This document shows positions 46,575-58,200 of a stretch of DNA of 64,000 nt, piece by piece; the stretch's first letter is position 1; every line of letters starts with the position of its first letter. The DNA lies in the NCBI RefSeq assembly GCF_963678975.1, contig NC_089279.1:34663297-34727296 (forward strand), read 5' to 3'. The DNA is from Dysidea avara (lineage: Eukaryota; Porifera; Demospongiae; Dictyoceratida; Dysideidae). The notes under the pieces are model-generated. The model was not told where the DNA came from. It was given only the letters and a program-made list of their open reading frames with translations, and searched no databases. The position numbers and the translations under genes are program-made.

Positions 46575-48776
46575 TAGGGTCCGCAACGTGAAATTTCGAC
46601 CTCTGAGAATCAACTACCAAACTACCCACAAATGCTAGGCTAGGTACCACTTAGAAAATGCCAGATTGGCGTTATTTTTCATTAATGTCTTGTCGTGTAA
46701 ATCGGTGAAAATGCTTACAAATTACGAGATTTTTTGCTATATCTTCAAGGAAATGTCTTTTAAAGCTACAATACGCACTCTCAATCTTTCTTACTAACTG
46801 TACTCTAAACTAAAACCATCAGTGGCTGCATTTTCTGGAGCAATTTCCAGCCGCAGCATCGCGAAAATGAAATTTCGGACTCAAAAAACGTTTCGATGCC
46901 ATTGGAGCACACAGTAGCGATGCCAAAGTAACCCTCCCAAGTCAAACTGGTCTGGCATGGGTCCAACTACTACCACACCAAATATTATCGAACTCCAAAA
47001 TTGTTTGCCATCTGGCTGAGCTCGACGGCTGTCAAAAATTCGTCAAAAATACCGATTTTATTAACTGACGGGAACTTTTGCTAGCCAGATGTGCTAGTTT
47101 ACTTCTCAAAAGCTTGCTAGACCCATAGCCAGTAGCTTTCATTTATAGGGTTGGTCTGGCAGCTCTTCTAGCGACCTCAAAAACTGCCAAATGCCGCTAT
47201 CCACGAATTTTGCCGATATCGATCAATTTACAATGCGTTAAAGAAATCTTGCACATCAAACATGATGCTTTTCCTCTCTAAAGTCATGTCGCATCCTTGT
47301 TTAGTTATATTCGTCCATAGGATGGCACTGGCGGCCTTCTTATCGAGGCCAAAATCCATCAAAATGCCCATCTCACCATTTGTCATCAGTTTTAGGAAGT
47401 TTTACAAGTCAAACATGCTGGTTTGCCTCTCTACATCTTTACTGGATGTTTCAATCACCTTCGTCTGTGTAGGCACCTTTCTTCAGTCTCTTGAAAATGT
47501 CAGAGCACGCCAATTGGGCAAAACCATCAACACTACTTACTGCTTATTTTGTTTCATTGATTCCACGAAAATACAGCAGAAATATTACATAACCCAACTG
47601 GAGTTAGTCTAGTTTTAAACATCCACCCTTCGGAACTCTACAAGAATGAAAACTTCAATTGTGGTTTTTGATAATCGGAATTTGCATTTCGGTAATCATT
47701 TGTATAAACCTGTAGAGTACAATATTTAGAGCTAGACTAACTCCATTTCCGTTCTATTACATTTCTGCTGGTTTTCCTGTCATTTTTCGTGGAACCAATG
47801 AAACAAAATAAGCATTAACTTGTATTGATGGTTGCGCCAAATTGGCATGCTGACGTTTTCAAGAGACTGAAGAAAGGTGCCTACACAGGCGAAGGTGATT
47901 GAATGGTCTAGCAAGGATGTAGAGAGGTAAACCAGCATGTTTGACATGTAAAACTTCCTAAAACTGATGACAAATGGTGAGATGGGCATTTTGATGGATT
48001 TTGGCCTCGATAAGAGAGCCTCCAGTGCCACCATGCCACCCCATGGACGAATATAACTAAACAAGGATGTAACATGACTTTAGAGAGGCAAAGCATCATG
48101 TTTGATGTGCAAGATTTCTTTACCACATTGTGAATTGGTCGATATCGGCAAAATTCATAGATAGCGGCATTTGGCAGTTTTTGAGGTCGCTAGAAGAGCT
48201 GCCAGACCAACCCTATGAATGAAAGCTACTGGTTATGGGTCTAGCAAGCTTTTGAGAAGTAAACTAACACATCTGGCTAGCAAAAGTTCCCGTCAGTGAA
48301 TAAAATTGGTATTTCGACGAATTTTTGACAGCCGTCGAGCTCAGCCAGATGGCAAACAATTTTGGAATTCGATGATATTTGGTGTGGTAGTAGTTGGACC
48401 CATGCCAGACCAGTTTGACCTGGGAGGGTTACTTTGGCATTGCTACTGTGTGCTCCAATGGCATCGAAACTTATTTCGAGTCCGAAAATTCATTTTCGCG
48501 ATGCTGCGGCTGGAAATTGCTCCAGAAAACACAGCCACTGATGGTTTTAGTTTAGAGTACAGTTAGTAAGAAAGGTTGAGAGTGCATATTGTAGCTTTAA
48601 AAGACATTTCCTTGAAGATATAGCAAAAAATCTCGTAATTTGTAAGTATATTCGCCGATTTGCACGACAAGACATTAATGAAAAATAACGCCAATCTGGC
48701 ATTTTCTAAGTGGTACCTAGCCTAGCATTTGTGGGTGGTTTGGTAGTTGATTCTTGGAGGTCGAAATTTCACGTTG
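46575..48776. mobile_element. Giant foldback, TAGGGTCCGC family, split at its right terminus
   Basis: Arms of about 1.04 kb (46575-47612 and 47727-48776) are near-identical reverse complements around a loop of about 115 bp. The left end is TAGGGTCCGCAACGTG, preceded by TTATAGG (46568-46574). The right arm stops at CACGTTG, lacking the last 10 bp. GCGGACCCTA followed by TTATAGG occurs at 61320-61336, so the element seems to have been opened by a 12.5-kb composite insertion. Frames at 47262-47612 and 47780-48064 encode similar peptides only because the arms mirror each other. Confidence 0.85.
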
Positions 48777-48912
48777 ATATATGTTTCCCCGGGTAACGTG
48801 TTTCCCACACACATATCCCTAGGGATCCGTGTTTCCCCGCACACATATCACTAACTCGCTAGCGACCTACAAGTCACAGTGATATGTGTTTCCCCGGGTA
48901 ATATGTTTCCCC
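48777..48912. repeat. GTTTCCCC repeat block, left
   Basis: Starts ATATATGTTTCCCCGGGTAA and contains CACATATCCCTAGGGATCCG type units. Reverse complement of the block at 53396-53606. From 48913 to about 49180 nothing is recognised. Confidence 0.8.
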
Positions 48913-49179
48913 TTTATAAAGTCATGTGCAACGTACGTAGTGTTAGCATAGGGCGCACATGCACTTTTAATAATCATAGCTAGCCATACCTATACAACTA
49001 GATAAATACTATAAGTATACATGTTGATGGAGGAAATTAAGCTATTCACTGGTATTCAACTATAACTGCTAAACTGTGCTGTGATTTGGCTATGTAGCTA
49101 TAGCATCAGTTTAATAAAACAGTAGCTACAAGTACCTGTATACAATAAAATACTATCTCTAGCTATATACAGCTTTGGA

Positions 49180-49945
49180 GGCTACTATCTTAATGGTGTC
49201 TCATTGGATTCAGTTAATTGTCATAAGGACTTGGGTATTATATTTGATGCGAATTTAAAGTTCCACCAACACGCTTCTGAAGTAGCTATGAAAGCGAACA
49301 GGGTATTGGTTTGTATGAAAAGAAGCTTTATCGATTTTAATGAATTTGTACTATCACGGTTGTACAAATCAATGGTTCGACCAATATTAGAATACGGAAA
49401 TGTAATTTGGGGACCCCATTATGTATTAGATCAACGTAAACTTGAGGGTGTGCAACGGCGTGCTACAAAACTAGTACCATCTTTAAGAGACAAGTCTTAC
49501 ATAGATCGACTGACATCAATGAATTTACCATCTCTTTTGTACAGGCACAGACGTGGTGACTTAATATTTCTTTTCAAGATGTTGAACAATTACTTCAATC
49601 TGGATCACTCCAACTTTTTTACTTTCTCCCACAATATACAAACTAGAGGTCACGCATATAAATTACTTAAGCCCCCTGCCCACATTTCATGTCGGGTCAA
49701 CTATTTTGGTACTAGAGTAATTAATGATTGGAACAATCTTACGAGTGATATTGTAGGAAATTCTTTATTAAATAATTTTAAATCAGCTATAGATAATTAC
49801 TTTTATGACTATAGATTTATTAATTATATTCATAGTTAATTTATGTTCATTGCATCTAATTTATGTATGTATATGTATGTAATTGAATGGGTGTACAGGC
49901 TTCTAAGTCTCAACCCAAATCAAATCATAATCATAATCATATAGA
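49180..49945 (+). mobile_element. 5'-truncated LINE, same family as 24915-29567
   Basis: The plus frame 49204-49839 encodes the end of ORF2: SVNCHKDLGIIFDANLKFHQ, RPILEYGNVIWGPHYVLDQ, LPSLLYRHRRGDLIFLF, RVINDWNNL. It shares these with the 25012-27990 ORF2. It keeps the Arg codon where that copy has a stop. A 3' region follows with an (ATA/ATC)n tail at 49919-49940. Confidence 0.85.
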
Positions 49946-50010
49946 GTAAATCATGTGGTTGCAGCTATGCATAACTAATCAATGTAGCTACAGCTTTGGC
50001 ATGCAGTCAG

Positions 50011-50200
50011 TCATTATCTACCCCCTTGCCGGTTCTATCTGGGGTTCCCCAAGGGAGTATTTTGGGACTCCTATACACTTCATTATTTACATGAATGATT
50101 TACCATCTTGTGTTACCATCAGTAAAACTTTACTATTCATTGACGACACCAAGATTCATAATACTGTTAGATATTTCACTGTTTCAAAATGATTTAGACT
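50011..50200 (+). pseudogene. Degenerate RT fragment
   Basis: In shifting frames the sequence reads LSGVPQGSILG-like, then FIIYMNDLPSCVTISKTLLF and a degraded catalytic IDDTK. It is a small relic of a LINE reverse transcriptase. Confidence 0.65.
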
Positions 50201-50257
50201 CAGCAACTTTGTGGAGTACGAGATAGAATATGTTCTTTAATCCAAAAAAGAGTGTCC

Positions 50258-51292
50258 ACCTATATTTATTATTATTATTATTATTATTATTGCTTTATGG
50301 TGTAAACACACCAAAGGTCTGTTGGTAACATGTACCAACAGCCGCGAAAGTACATTACATTACATTACTTATTTACCTACTTACTTACTTACTTATATAC
50401 ACACATACATACAGATTCTACAAGTAGTTCAGGTTTGAGGTGGGTGGACGTGACTGGTGGCATCTTGAGCAAGGACAGAGATAGTGCAATGAGCAATTGT
50501 TGTTATCTTCAAAGTTAGTTATAAAATGATCCCAGAGAAAAGTTTTTAGTTTTGATTTTAGCAGAGGAAACGTTAGATCCAAGTTAAGGATAGGCATGGC
50601 ATTCCAGAGAGTTGGTAATCTATGGAAATAAGAATGTCTAGATACGTTATTTAAATGATGAGGGATGATCAATTTGTTGCTGGTGCCGGATCTAGTATTA
50701 GCTGAGCTGAAGTTGATATGATCATGAATATTGAACTGTTTAGATTGTACCTTGATTGATTTGATTGCAAATAATATATCTTGTAACTCGAACAGGTACA
50801 TCAGAGGAAGGATCCTTAGTTTTACTAGACGGGTTTTGTAACTACTGGTGTAGTCATTTAATAGATACTTAGTGGCACGGCGCTGGATTTGCTCGAGAGT
50901 TAAAATGTCTTTCATCAGGTGTGGACGCCATAGTTGGGTGCAATAGAGCAGCTGAGATCGAACCATTGAAATATATAATGTGACCAATGTAGAAGTAGAA
51001 TGGGTAGAAGCAATAGTACGACGTATTAGTCCCAATACCTTGTATGCACGAGCAGAGATTGATTTGTAGTGTTTGTCCCAACTTAGATTCTCAGATAATA
51101 TGAGCCCTAAGTCCTTGTGTGAGTCATTATGTGGTATAGTAATTTCCGAAATGGTGTAGGTGGTTTCTAACTTGCATTTAAATGATAAATGTACGAATTT
51201 TTTTAGATTAAAATTCAGATCTGTCTCTCTGGACCAAGTAAATAAAGCGATGATATCTTCTTGCAGAGCGATGTAGTCGTTATTAACACTTT
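50258..51292 (-). mobile_element. 5'-truncated LINE, minus strand
   Basis: The minus strand encodes the end of ORF2 (TDLNFNLKKFVHLSFKCKLE and SHKDLGLILSENLSWDKHYK upstream, then frame 51035-50418 with LEQIQRRATKYLLNDYTSSY and RLPTLWNAM). A (TAAG)n and (AATAAT)n tail lies at 50258-50400. It is related to the LINE at 53607-54989. The 5' side abuts a SINE. Confidence 0.8.
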
Positions 51293-51293
51293 A

Positions 51294-51538
51294 CAGTGAC
51301 CAGCACTGAAGGTCTACAACAACATGTGCTGCAGCCTTAGGATTACCTAACCTAGTTTCAAGGACTTAGACTTAATGACTTATACAGTAGCTGGAAAGGT
51401 GTAACAGAAAAGGGGCCAAAGTAAGGAAAAAAATCCCTCCAACCCCAGGAATCGAACTGCAGGTCACCCAATGTCTAGTCGGGGCCGCACTCAGTCTTCC
51501 TCCAGGAGGGATGGATTTTCTTCCTTAATCCTAAGGTA
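51294..51538 (-). mobile_element. tRNA-derived SINE, full monomer, minus strand
   Basis: Minus-strand copy of the SINE at 34551-34817. The B box appears on the plus strand as GGAATCGAAC near 51450, the 5' head at 51538, and the tail TTACAGTGACCAGC at 51294. Confidence 0.8.
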
Positions 51539-51640
51539 TTTATTATTAACACTTTACAGTGACCAGCACTGAAGGTCTACAACAACATGTGCTGCAGCCT
51601 TAGGATTACCTAACCTAGTTTCAAGGACTTAGACTTTATA
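51539..51640 (-). mobile_element. tRNA-derived SINE, 3' part of adjoining monomer
   Basis: Repeats the 3' end of the SINE (TTACAGTGACCAGCACTGAA to CAAGGACTTAGACTT), joined tail to head with the full monomer exactly as at 34550. Confidence 0.75.
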
Positions 51641-51914
51641 TTAATGCAAAAGTCATCACTATAATTACAAAATAGCTGACACACAGGTTTTAACAAATAG
51701 TTCACATAAAAATCTCGGTATTATAATATCATCAGACCTATCTGGGGATCAACACTACAAAAACATAATCCCTAAGACCTACAGAATGCTAGAACTGCTC
51801 CATCGCAGCTTTAGCAAGCATCAAACAGTGACAGCCAAGAGAACTTTGTATATTTCCTTAGTGAGATCGCAAGTTATATACTGTTCAGTGATTTGGAAAC
51901 CTAACCATATCAAG
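51641..51914 (+). pseudogene. LINE RT fragment, left half
   Basis: The plus strand encodes NLGIIISSDLSGDQHYKNII, YRMLELLHRSF and LVRSQVIYCSVIWKPNHIK. It is interrupted at 51914 by the element 51915-53118 and resumes at 53119. Confidence 0.75.
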
Positions 51915-53118
51915 CAGGGGCGGATCCAGGGGGGGGGGGCTTTGGCCCCCCTTCATATTTAGGCTTTACTTGATCAATATGCTGAAAATTATAATGAAAT
52001 TTTGTCTTAGCATAATTATATGATCACTAATAATACAAATACTCATAGAACCACCTTATAAACATCTTTCCAAGGTATTATCAGTGGATTTATGCTAAAG
52101 TTTATGCGACAAGGACCTGGATCAGCATTGAAGGTGTACAAGATCGAGATACTCTAATAGAGCAGTCAGCTAACTACTCTAATAGAACATTCACTGGAAA
52201 CATGTAGTTGGTTCTGTTATGAAATTTTTCCAAATCTGCCTGCACCTATACATACAATGAAGTGCATTGGTCTGTTTAAAGGGCTTCATTCATTCACTTG
52301 TGTAGTTAATATGTGAGACAATACTTAATTCAGGTACACAATTTCCATTGAAAATGCTGCAGATTCAAACTTGTATTGTTCAAATTTCAAAATTTTCCAC
52401 TTTCAACATTATTCTAGCATGCACCTATTCAGTGTTGTGCAATTGTGGGAGGGGTGCATCATGTACTTGGTTGTCTGTACCTACCCAAACTTTTCCATTA
52501 GCAAAATACTTCAGAGAGCCATACCTATAATCTAAAGGCAGTTGTCATGAAGCCGAGTAGTTCTAGCTATTCGATGCGGCGCTTCAGTTCTCAATACTCA
52601 GTTTAGCACACTCAATTGCAGACTAAATTTTGCACACAGATAGAGTATTTATACAAGCTGTAGTGCTAAGGTCAGCAAAAGGTCAACTACACAAGCTTAC
52701 AAAGAGAGTTAATTACCTGTACAAAACTAGAACAATAAAGAGACAGAGATATGTCAAAACAACCTACTGATAACTTACAAAAATAACAACAAAGACAGGA
52801 TTAGGTAAAAACACCTGGCTAATTACACTAATAAGCTACAAAAAGTAATTATGTATGCATACAAAGAGATAATTAATGTTAATTAAGTATGAAGTCATAG
52901 CTGTTTACAGCCTGCTTCTTCACAGCAGTACATATAATCTACAAGCAGAAAATATTATGAATTTTATGTGGGAATGTCTCCAAATTGCAGTATTTTAGCA
53001 TCTATTTTTCAAAATTTCCTGGGGGGGCATGCCCCCAGACCCCCTAGTTCCAACACTCTACCCAAGAGATTAGTACCTTGAGTTAGTCCCCCTTTTATAA
53101 ATCCTATATCCGCCCCTG
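51915..53118. mobile_element. CAGGGG-ended element with 5-bp duplication TCAAG
   Basis: A 1,204-bp element with ends CAGGGGCGGATCCAGGGG and, reversed, CAGGGGCGGATATAGGATTT, flanked by TCAAG at 51910-51914 and 53119-53123. It is a reverse-orientation relative of 9976-11084, from which it differs by an extra segment of about 380 bp (roughly 52547-52935). It contains the CTCTAATAGAG motif pair near 52152-52185. Confidence 0.9.
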
Positions 53119-53200
53119 TCAAGGACATCACACTTATTGAGCAGGTCCAGAGAAGAGCAACAAAGTTTATTTTAAATGACTATAGTTCTGATTATTAGTA
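53119..53200 (+). pseudogene. LINE RT fragment, right half
   Basis: Continues the frame broken at 51914: KDITLIEQVQRRATKFILND then YSSDY and a stop. From 53201 to 53395 the sequence is AT-rich with repeated TAGCTA and nothing else. Confidence 0.75.
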
Positions 53201-53395
53201 TAGCTAGCTAGTATAATTATTGTATTAGCTTATATAGTAGCTATATAGCTAGTTAGCTAACTATAGCTAAATACATGCAATATGCGTGGTGTCTATTAGC
53301 TAGATAGCAATATATCTACTGAATGGTTGGATCGCGTACTGTTTGCAACTAGCCATATAGACCTTGGAGTTACTGCACGATGGCTATATCTGAGT

Positions 53396-53606
53396 GGGAA
53401 ACACGGATCCCTGGTGATATATGTGCGGGGAAACACGAATCCCTAGGGATATGTGTGTGCGGTGAAATATTTTAAAAATCGCTACGGGAAACACATCACT
53501 GACAGCTTTTGGTGGGAAACACGGATCCCTAGTGATATGTGTGCGGGGAAACACGGATCCCTAGGGATATGTGTGCGGGAAACATGTTACCCGGGGAAAC
53601 ATATAT
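53396..53606. repeat. GTTTCCC repeat block, right (33-bp units)
   Basis: Four 33-bp units of the type GGGAAACACGGATCCCTAGG then GATATGTGTGCGG, starting at about 53396, 53429, 53511 and 53544, ending GGGGAAACATATAT. Each unit carries the 12-bp palindrome ATCCCTAGGGAT or a variant. Inverted relative to 48777-48912. Confidence 0.8.
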
Positions 53607-54989
53607 AATAATAATAATTAACTTTACAGTGTACATATACCTATATACATACAAGTTGCAGATGTTGGTATGATAGAATTGGGACATATGGCAGCACACT
53701 GATGGTCCACTGACATCCTGTGTCAGTGGCCGGAAGCTAAATTGTAGTAGTGATTAGCTACAAAGTTTACTTACTAGTCTAAGATTACTTGAAGGGGGGG
53801 GAATTAACAGTTAAAGGGAGTTGAAGTTAGGTTGGTGAGGGATCTTTGAACACTTTGAGCATGGACATAGAAATGAAAAAGAGCAGGTGTTGTTGGAGGT
53901 GAAATTGGCAGTGAAAGATTCCACAGATAATCTAAGAGTTTAGCCTTTATCTTGAGTAGGTTGTCCTGGTAGTTGATAACCGGAAGGGCATTCCAGATGC
54001 GAGGAAGCCGGTTAAAATAAAAGTTACTAGTGGAATTGTCAGGTGATCTTGTTTGGAGTAGCTTGTTTCCAGAAGCTAGACGTGTGTGACCAGTTGCAAA
54101 TTTAATGAAATTGATGTCAAATCCATTGTGGGGGTTGTGGAGATTTTTAAGAAAGAACATCACATCATTTACATCAAGAATGTACATTAGGGGTAGCATA
54201 TGGAGATTAATAAGACGAGACTTGTAGTCAGTAGAGTAATCATTTAGAATGTATTTAGTTGCACGCCTCTGAACACGTTCGAGTTGCTGAATGTGCTTAA
54301 TTAGGTGGGGTTTCCAGATGACCGACCAGTAGAAAAACTGGGATCTAACAAGAGAGGTATATAGTCGAGATTTGGCTTGGACATAATTTTGTATGGAGAA
54401 AGATCTTCTTAGAAGTCCAAGTACCTGATAGGATTTGGAGATAATGTGGTTATAGTGAGCATCCCATGACAGGTCGCTTGATAACATAATTCCTAGATCT
54501 TTGTATGTATCAACACAAGAAATCTGGGAGGTGCCGATATTGTAAGATGTTGGAGATTTCCTTTTAAAAGATAGCAGAAAGATTTTTGATAGACCGAATA
54601 GAAGATTCCCCAAAAGTTTAAATTATTTAAGTCTTCTTGAAGTTTAAGTGAATCTAGTGGTAAGGAGATAGTTTTGATGCATTTGGTGTCGTCTGCAAAT
54701 AGAAACAATAGACAAAATTTAATGATGTCCGGAATATCATTAACATATATGAGAAATAGAAGTGGGCCAAGTATACTTCCCTGTGGGATTCCGGATAGAA
54801 CTGGGAGAAAGTGAGACAAAGAGTTGTTAATCTTCACACACTGATAACGATTAAGTAGGTGTGATTCAAACCATGACCAAAGCTTGCCAGAAATTCCAAG
54901 TGATCGAAGTTTGAATAACAGTTCCTTGTGGGGGACACTGTCAAAAGCCTTTTTGAAGTCAAGATAGACTACATCAGTTTGGTCATTAG
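53607..54989 (-). mobile_element. LINE, 3' part (broken by a BEL/Pao insertion)
   Basis: Minus-strand RT: DVVYLDFKKAFDSVPHKELL, SGIPQGSILGPLLFLIYVND and LFADDTKCI, in the frame that begins at the retrotransposon junction. A frameshift near 54620 follows; then 54613-53804 carries the thumb and C-terminal region (YKDLGIMLSSDLSWDAHY, RLPRIWNALPVI). The 3' tail is (AAT)n at 53607-53622. The upstream part of the same RT is at 61010-61319. Confidence 0.85.
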
Positions 54990-55206
54990 TATCATGGCTG
55001 ATCCACGTTACAGCAGATTCACAACAGCGGCAAGCAGGAGGGCCGACGATTGAACAGATAAAGGACAACGTGTCACACACTACTCATCGCGTACGAAAGA
55101 CATGGCATACAGAGACACATTACAGTATACGCATGCGCATAACCTAAGGCCTAAAATACAATAAGGAAATACAATAATGAATATACTATAAAGTCAGTTC
55201 ATGACA
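54990..55206 (-). repeat. BEL/Pao 3' LTR
   Basis: 217 bp, starting TGTCATGAACTGACTTTATA on the minus strand. It differs from the other LTR at two transitions (near 54993 and 55056). The polyprotein stop at 55194 lies inside it. Confidence 0.95.
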
Positions 55207-58200
55207 TCCTCCGGGCCACGCAAGATCTGGGCCCAATCTGAGACTTGTGCTCTAGCCTTAACTGCTGCTGACCGTTGAGGTCGTGAGGGCAATTGGGGTT
55301 CAGTATCATGAGGTACCGGTGTATCTGGAGTACTGTCATCCAATATATCTTGAGAGTCTGGCGTTTCTGTTTCTACATTCACTTCCAATGGATAAAGTTT
55401 GATGATAGGTCTATTCGTAATTCCATTTACAGTGCGAATAACAGCTGATCTTACTGCATTATCATGCCCTCGCTGTAGTTCCTTCACCACTGCCAATTGC
55501 CATTTCAATCTAGGAACATCATCATGTACAATGACTATATCGCCAACCTTGATTCTTTCCTTGTTTGTACCATTATTGACAGTGTGAGTTTCTCTGAGAG
55601 ATGTCAGGTATTCCCTCTTCCATCGATTCCAGAAATGTTGGATTATTAGTGCCTGGGCCTTTGCTTTCTTGCTGAGAGTGTTGTGTAACTTAGAGCCAAC
55701 TTCTTGGTAGTTCTCGTCAATCACTTCATCTTTGGCAGCGAGAGAGTGTGGCACAGTGTCAATAATCCTTCCATAGAGGAGATGGGAGGGCGTTAAGGGC
55801 TCTGGTTCATCTAAATCCGAACTAACATACGTCAGAGGTCGATTGTTGAGGTGAGCTTCAATTTCTACAACGATTGTTTGCAAGCTTGGTAGAGTAACGT
55901 AAGCACGACCAAGAGCTTTCTTGAGAACATTCTTTGTTAGTCCAATGAGGCGTTCCCAGTATCCACCATACCAGGGTGCACGACAAGGGATGAACTTCCA
56001 TTCTACTCCCTGTCTTCCTAAGCCTTCCTGTATGGTCCTGGATTCAAACAATGCTCTTAAATCCTCAGCGGCCGACATGAAGGTAGAAGCATTGTCAGAC
56101 ACAACAAGTTTTGGCAGGGACTTTCGGCTTGCAAATCGTCTGAAGGCTTGTAAAAATGTCTCTTCAGAGAGGTCAGTAACTACCTCTAGGTGCACTGCTC
56201 TACTACTTGCACAAGTGAACAAGCATATGTACACCTTAGATTCTCCTCCGGATGTTCGAACATACAGTGCTCCCGTAAAATCTATTCCGGTGACTGTGAA
56301 TGGGTTCATCATCTGCAACCTGTGCTTAGGAAGTGGAGGTGGGCTTGGAGCCTTGTAATGACTTCCAGACAATTTGTTACAAGTAACGCAGTGTCTCAAG
56401 ATACTTCTCACATGTCGCCTGGCTGCTGGTAGCCAATACATTTGTCTAAGGTATGTCACAGTGCTATTTGTGCCACTGTGGAAATGCCTTTGATGAATAT
56501 CTTGAATGATGAGTTCAGTGAGCCAGTGCTTCTGTGGCAACAGATAAGGGAACTTCACTTGTTGAGATACTGGGGCGTTATGTATCCTTCCCCCACAGCA
56601 GATAATGCCTTCGTTGTTTAGGTGAAGGCGTAGTTGACGTATTAGTGGCAAGCGAGATGCTTTGGACTGGAGATTGGCAATTTCATTACAGAAGGAATGT
56701 TGTTGGACAGACTTGATCAACAATACCTGTGCATAGCTGAGTTCAGTTGGAGTTAGATGTCCAGACAACTTTGGTAATGTTCGCTTAATGTTGGTTATGA
56801 AACGCAGTACGTAGGCTGTAATTCTAAGAAGTTTTGTCAGCTTGCTATATCTGGTGATGTCAATGATCTGGCCAAGTCCAGGCTTGAGAGTAGCAGGTGC
56901 ATCTGTAGCTGGGAGAGTTGGTTCGACTTCTTCATCATTGGTTTGGACATGGAGGACAGTGGTTGGAGACCATGTAGGCCAGTTAGATTGTGATGGTAAC
57001 CAAGGTGGACCATGGGACCATAATGTTGATGACTGTAACTGGGTTGAAGAGATTCCTCGGGTTAGGAGATCTGCAGCATTATCATCCGTATGACAATAAC
57101 CCCATACAGAAGTAGGAAATAAGAGGCAAATTTCTCTGACTCGATTGGCTACAAATGGCTTGAGCTGTTTCTTGCTAAAGATCCAATGCAGTGTGATTTG
57201 GCTGTCACTCCAAAGCTTGATCTTGATGGAGTCTAACTGGGGTTGTAGTGTAGAGTGAATGAATTCTGCAAGCTGCGCAGCTGTGACAGCTGCCTTCAAT
57301 TCAAGTCGAGGTAGTGTTGTGGTCTTCAGTGGTGAGACTCGTGATTTCGCCATAACAAAGTCAACTTGTCCTGCACTTTGCAGGTACGCTACAGCTCCAT
57401 ACGCTTTTGTACTCGCGTCAGCGAACACATGTAGGTAAACAGACTTGTTTGAAGACATGACAGAATACCTACGTGCCATTACCACACTTGCTGATTGTTC
57501 GACATCTGCTGCAACTTGAAACCATCTGTTGTTGAAGTCATCATCCAGGGGTTCGTCCCAGTTCACTTGCTTACGCCATAGTTCTTGTATCAGTAATTTA
57601 GCTCGTATGACTATTGGAGAGAGCCACCCAAGTGGGTCATATTGCTTTGATGCTGCTTGTAATATGTTGCGTTTGGTCATGACAGTGTTGTCATTTGTAA
57701 GTCGACGTTGTGAGAGTGCTAGAGTATCTGTGCAGGTGTTCCACTTCAGACCAAGAACACTAACTGTTGTGTCAGTGTCAAGTACTCCATCAGTTTGTGC
57801 TGTTGCTTGTAACTTGGGGCTATTGGATGCCCATGAACGCAAGTTGAAATGTGCAGTGGCCATGATGGATCTGGCATCAGTGTAGTAGCTTAAAATCTCT
57901 TCTTCTGTTTGGCATCCCGAGATTACATTGTCAACATATAGGTTGCGTTTAATGTCAGATGAAACTGGAGACTCGTACAGATCAAGATGACGGTGTAGAG
58001 TTGCACTTAACATGAACGGGGAGCTTGTGGACCCAAACAAGACTACCTTAAATCTGTATGTGGTGAACTGGCTCTCTGGATCATTAAGGTTTGATAACCA
58101 CAGAAATCTTGTGTAGTCTCTGTCCTGTTCGTCAAGTTTAACGTGGAGAAAAGCCTTTTCAATGTCGGTTGACAAGGCATACCGGTGTAAACGAAAGCGT

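Noticed and set aside
47262-48064. Two similar proteins of 94-116 residues
   Set aside because: Their similarity comes from the palindromic foldback; they lack domains and lie in the element's arms.
54493-55080. RT gene with its own N-terminus at 55080
   Set aside because: The first residues are LTR sequence; the real LINE frame comes from 61010-61319 across the retrotransposon.
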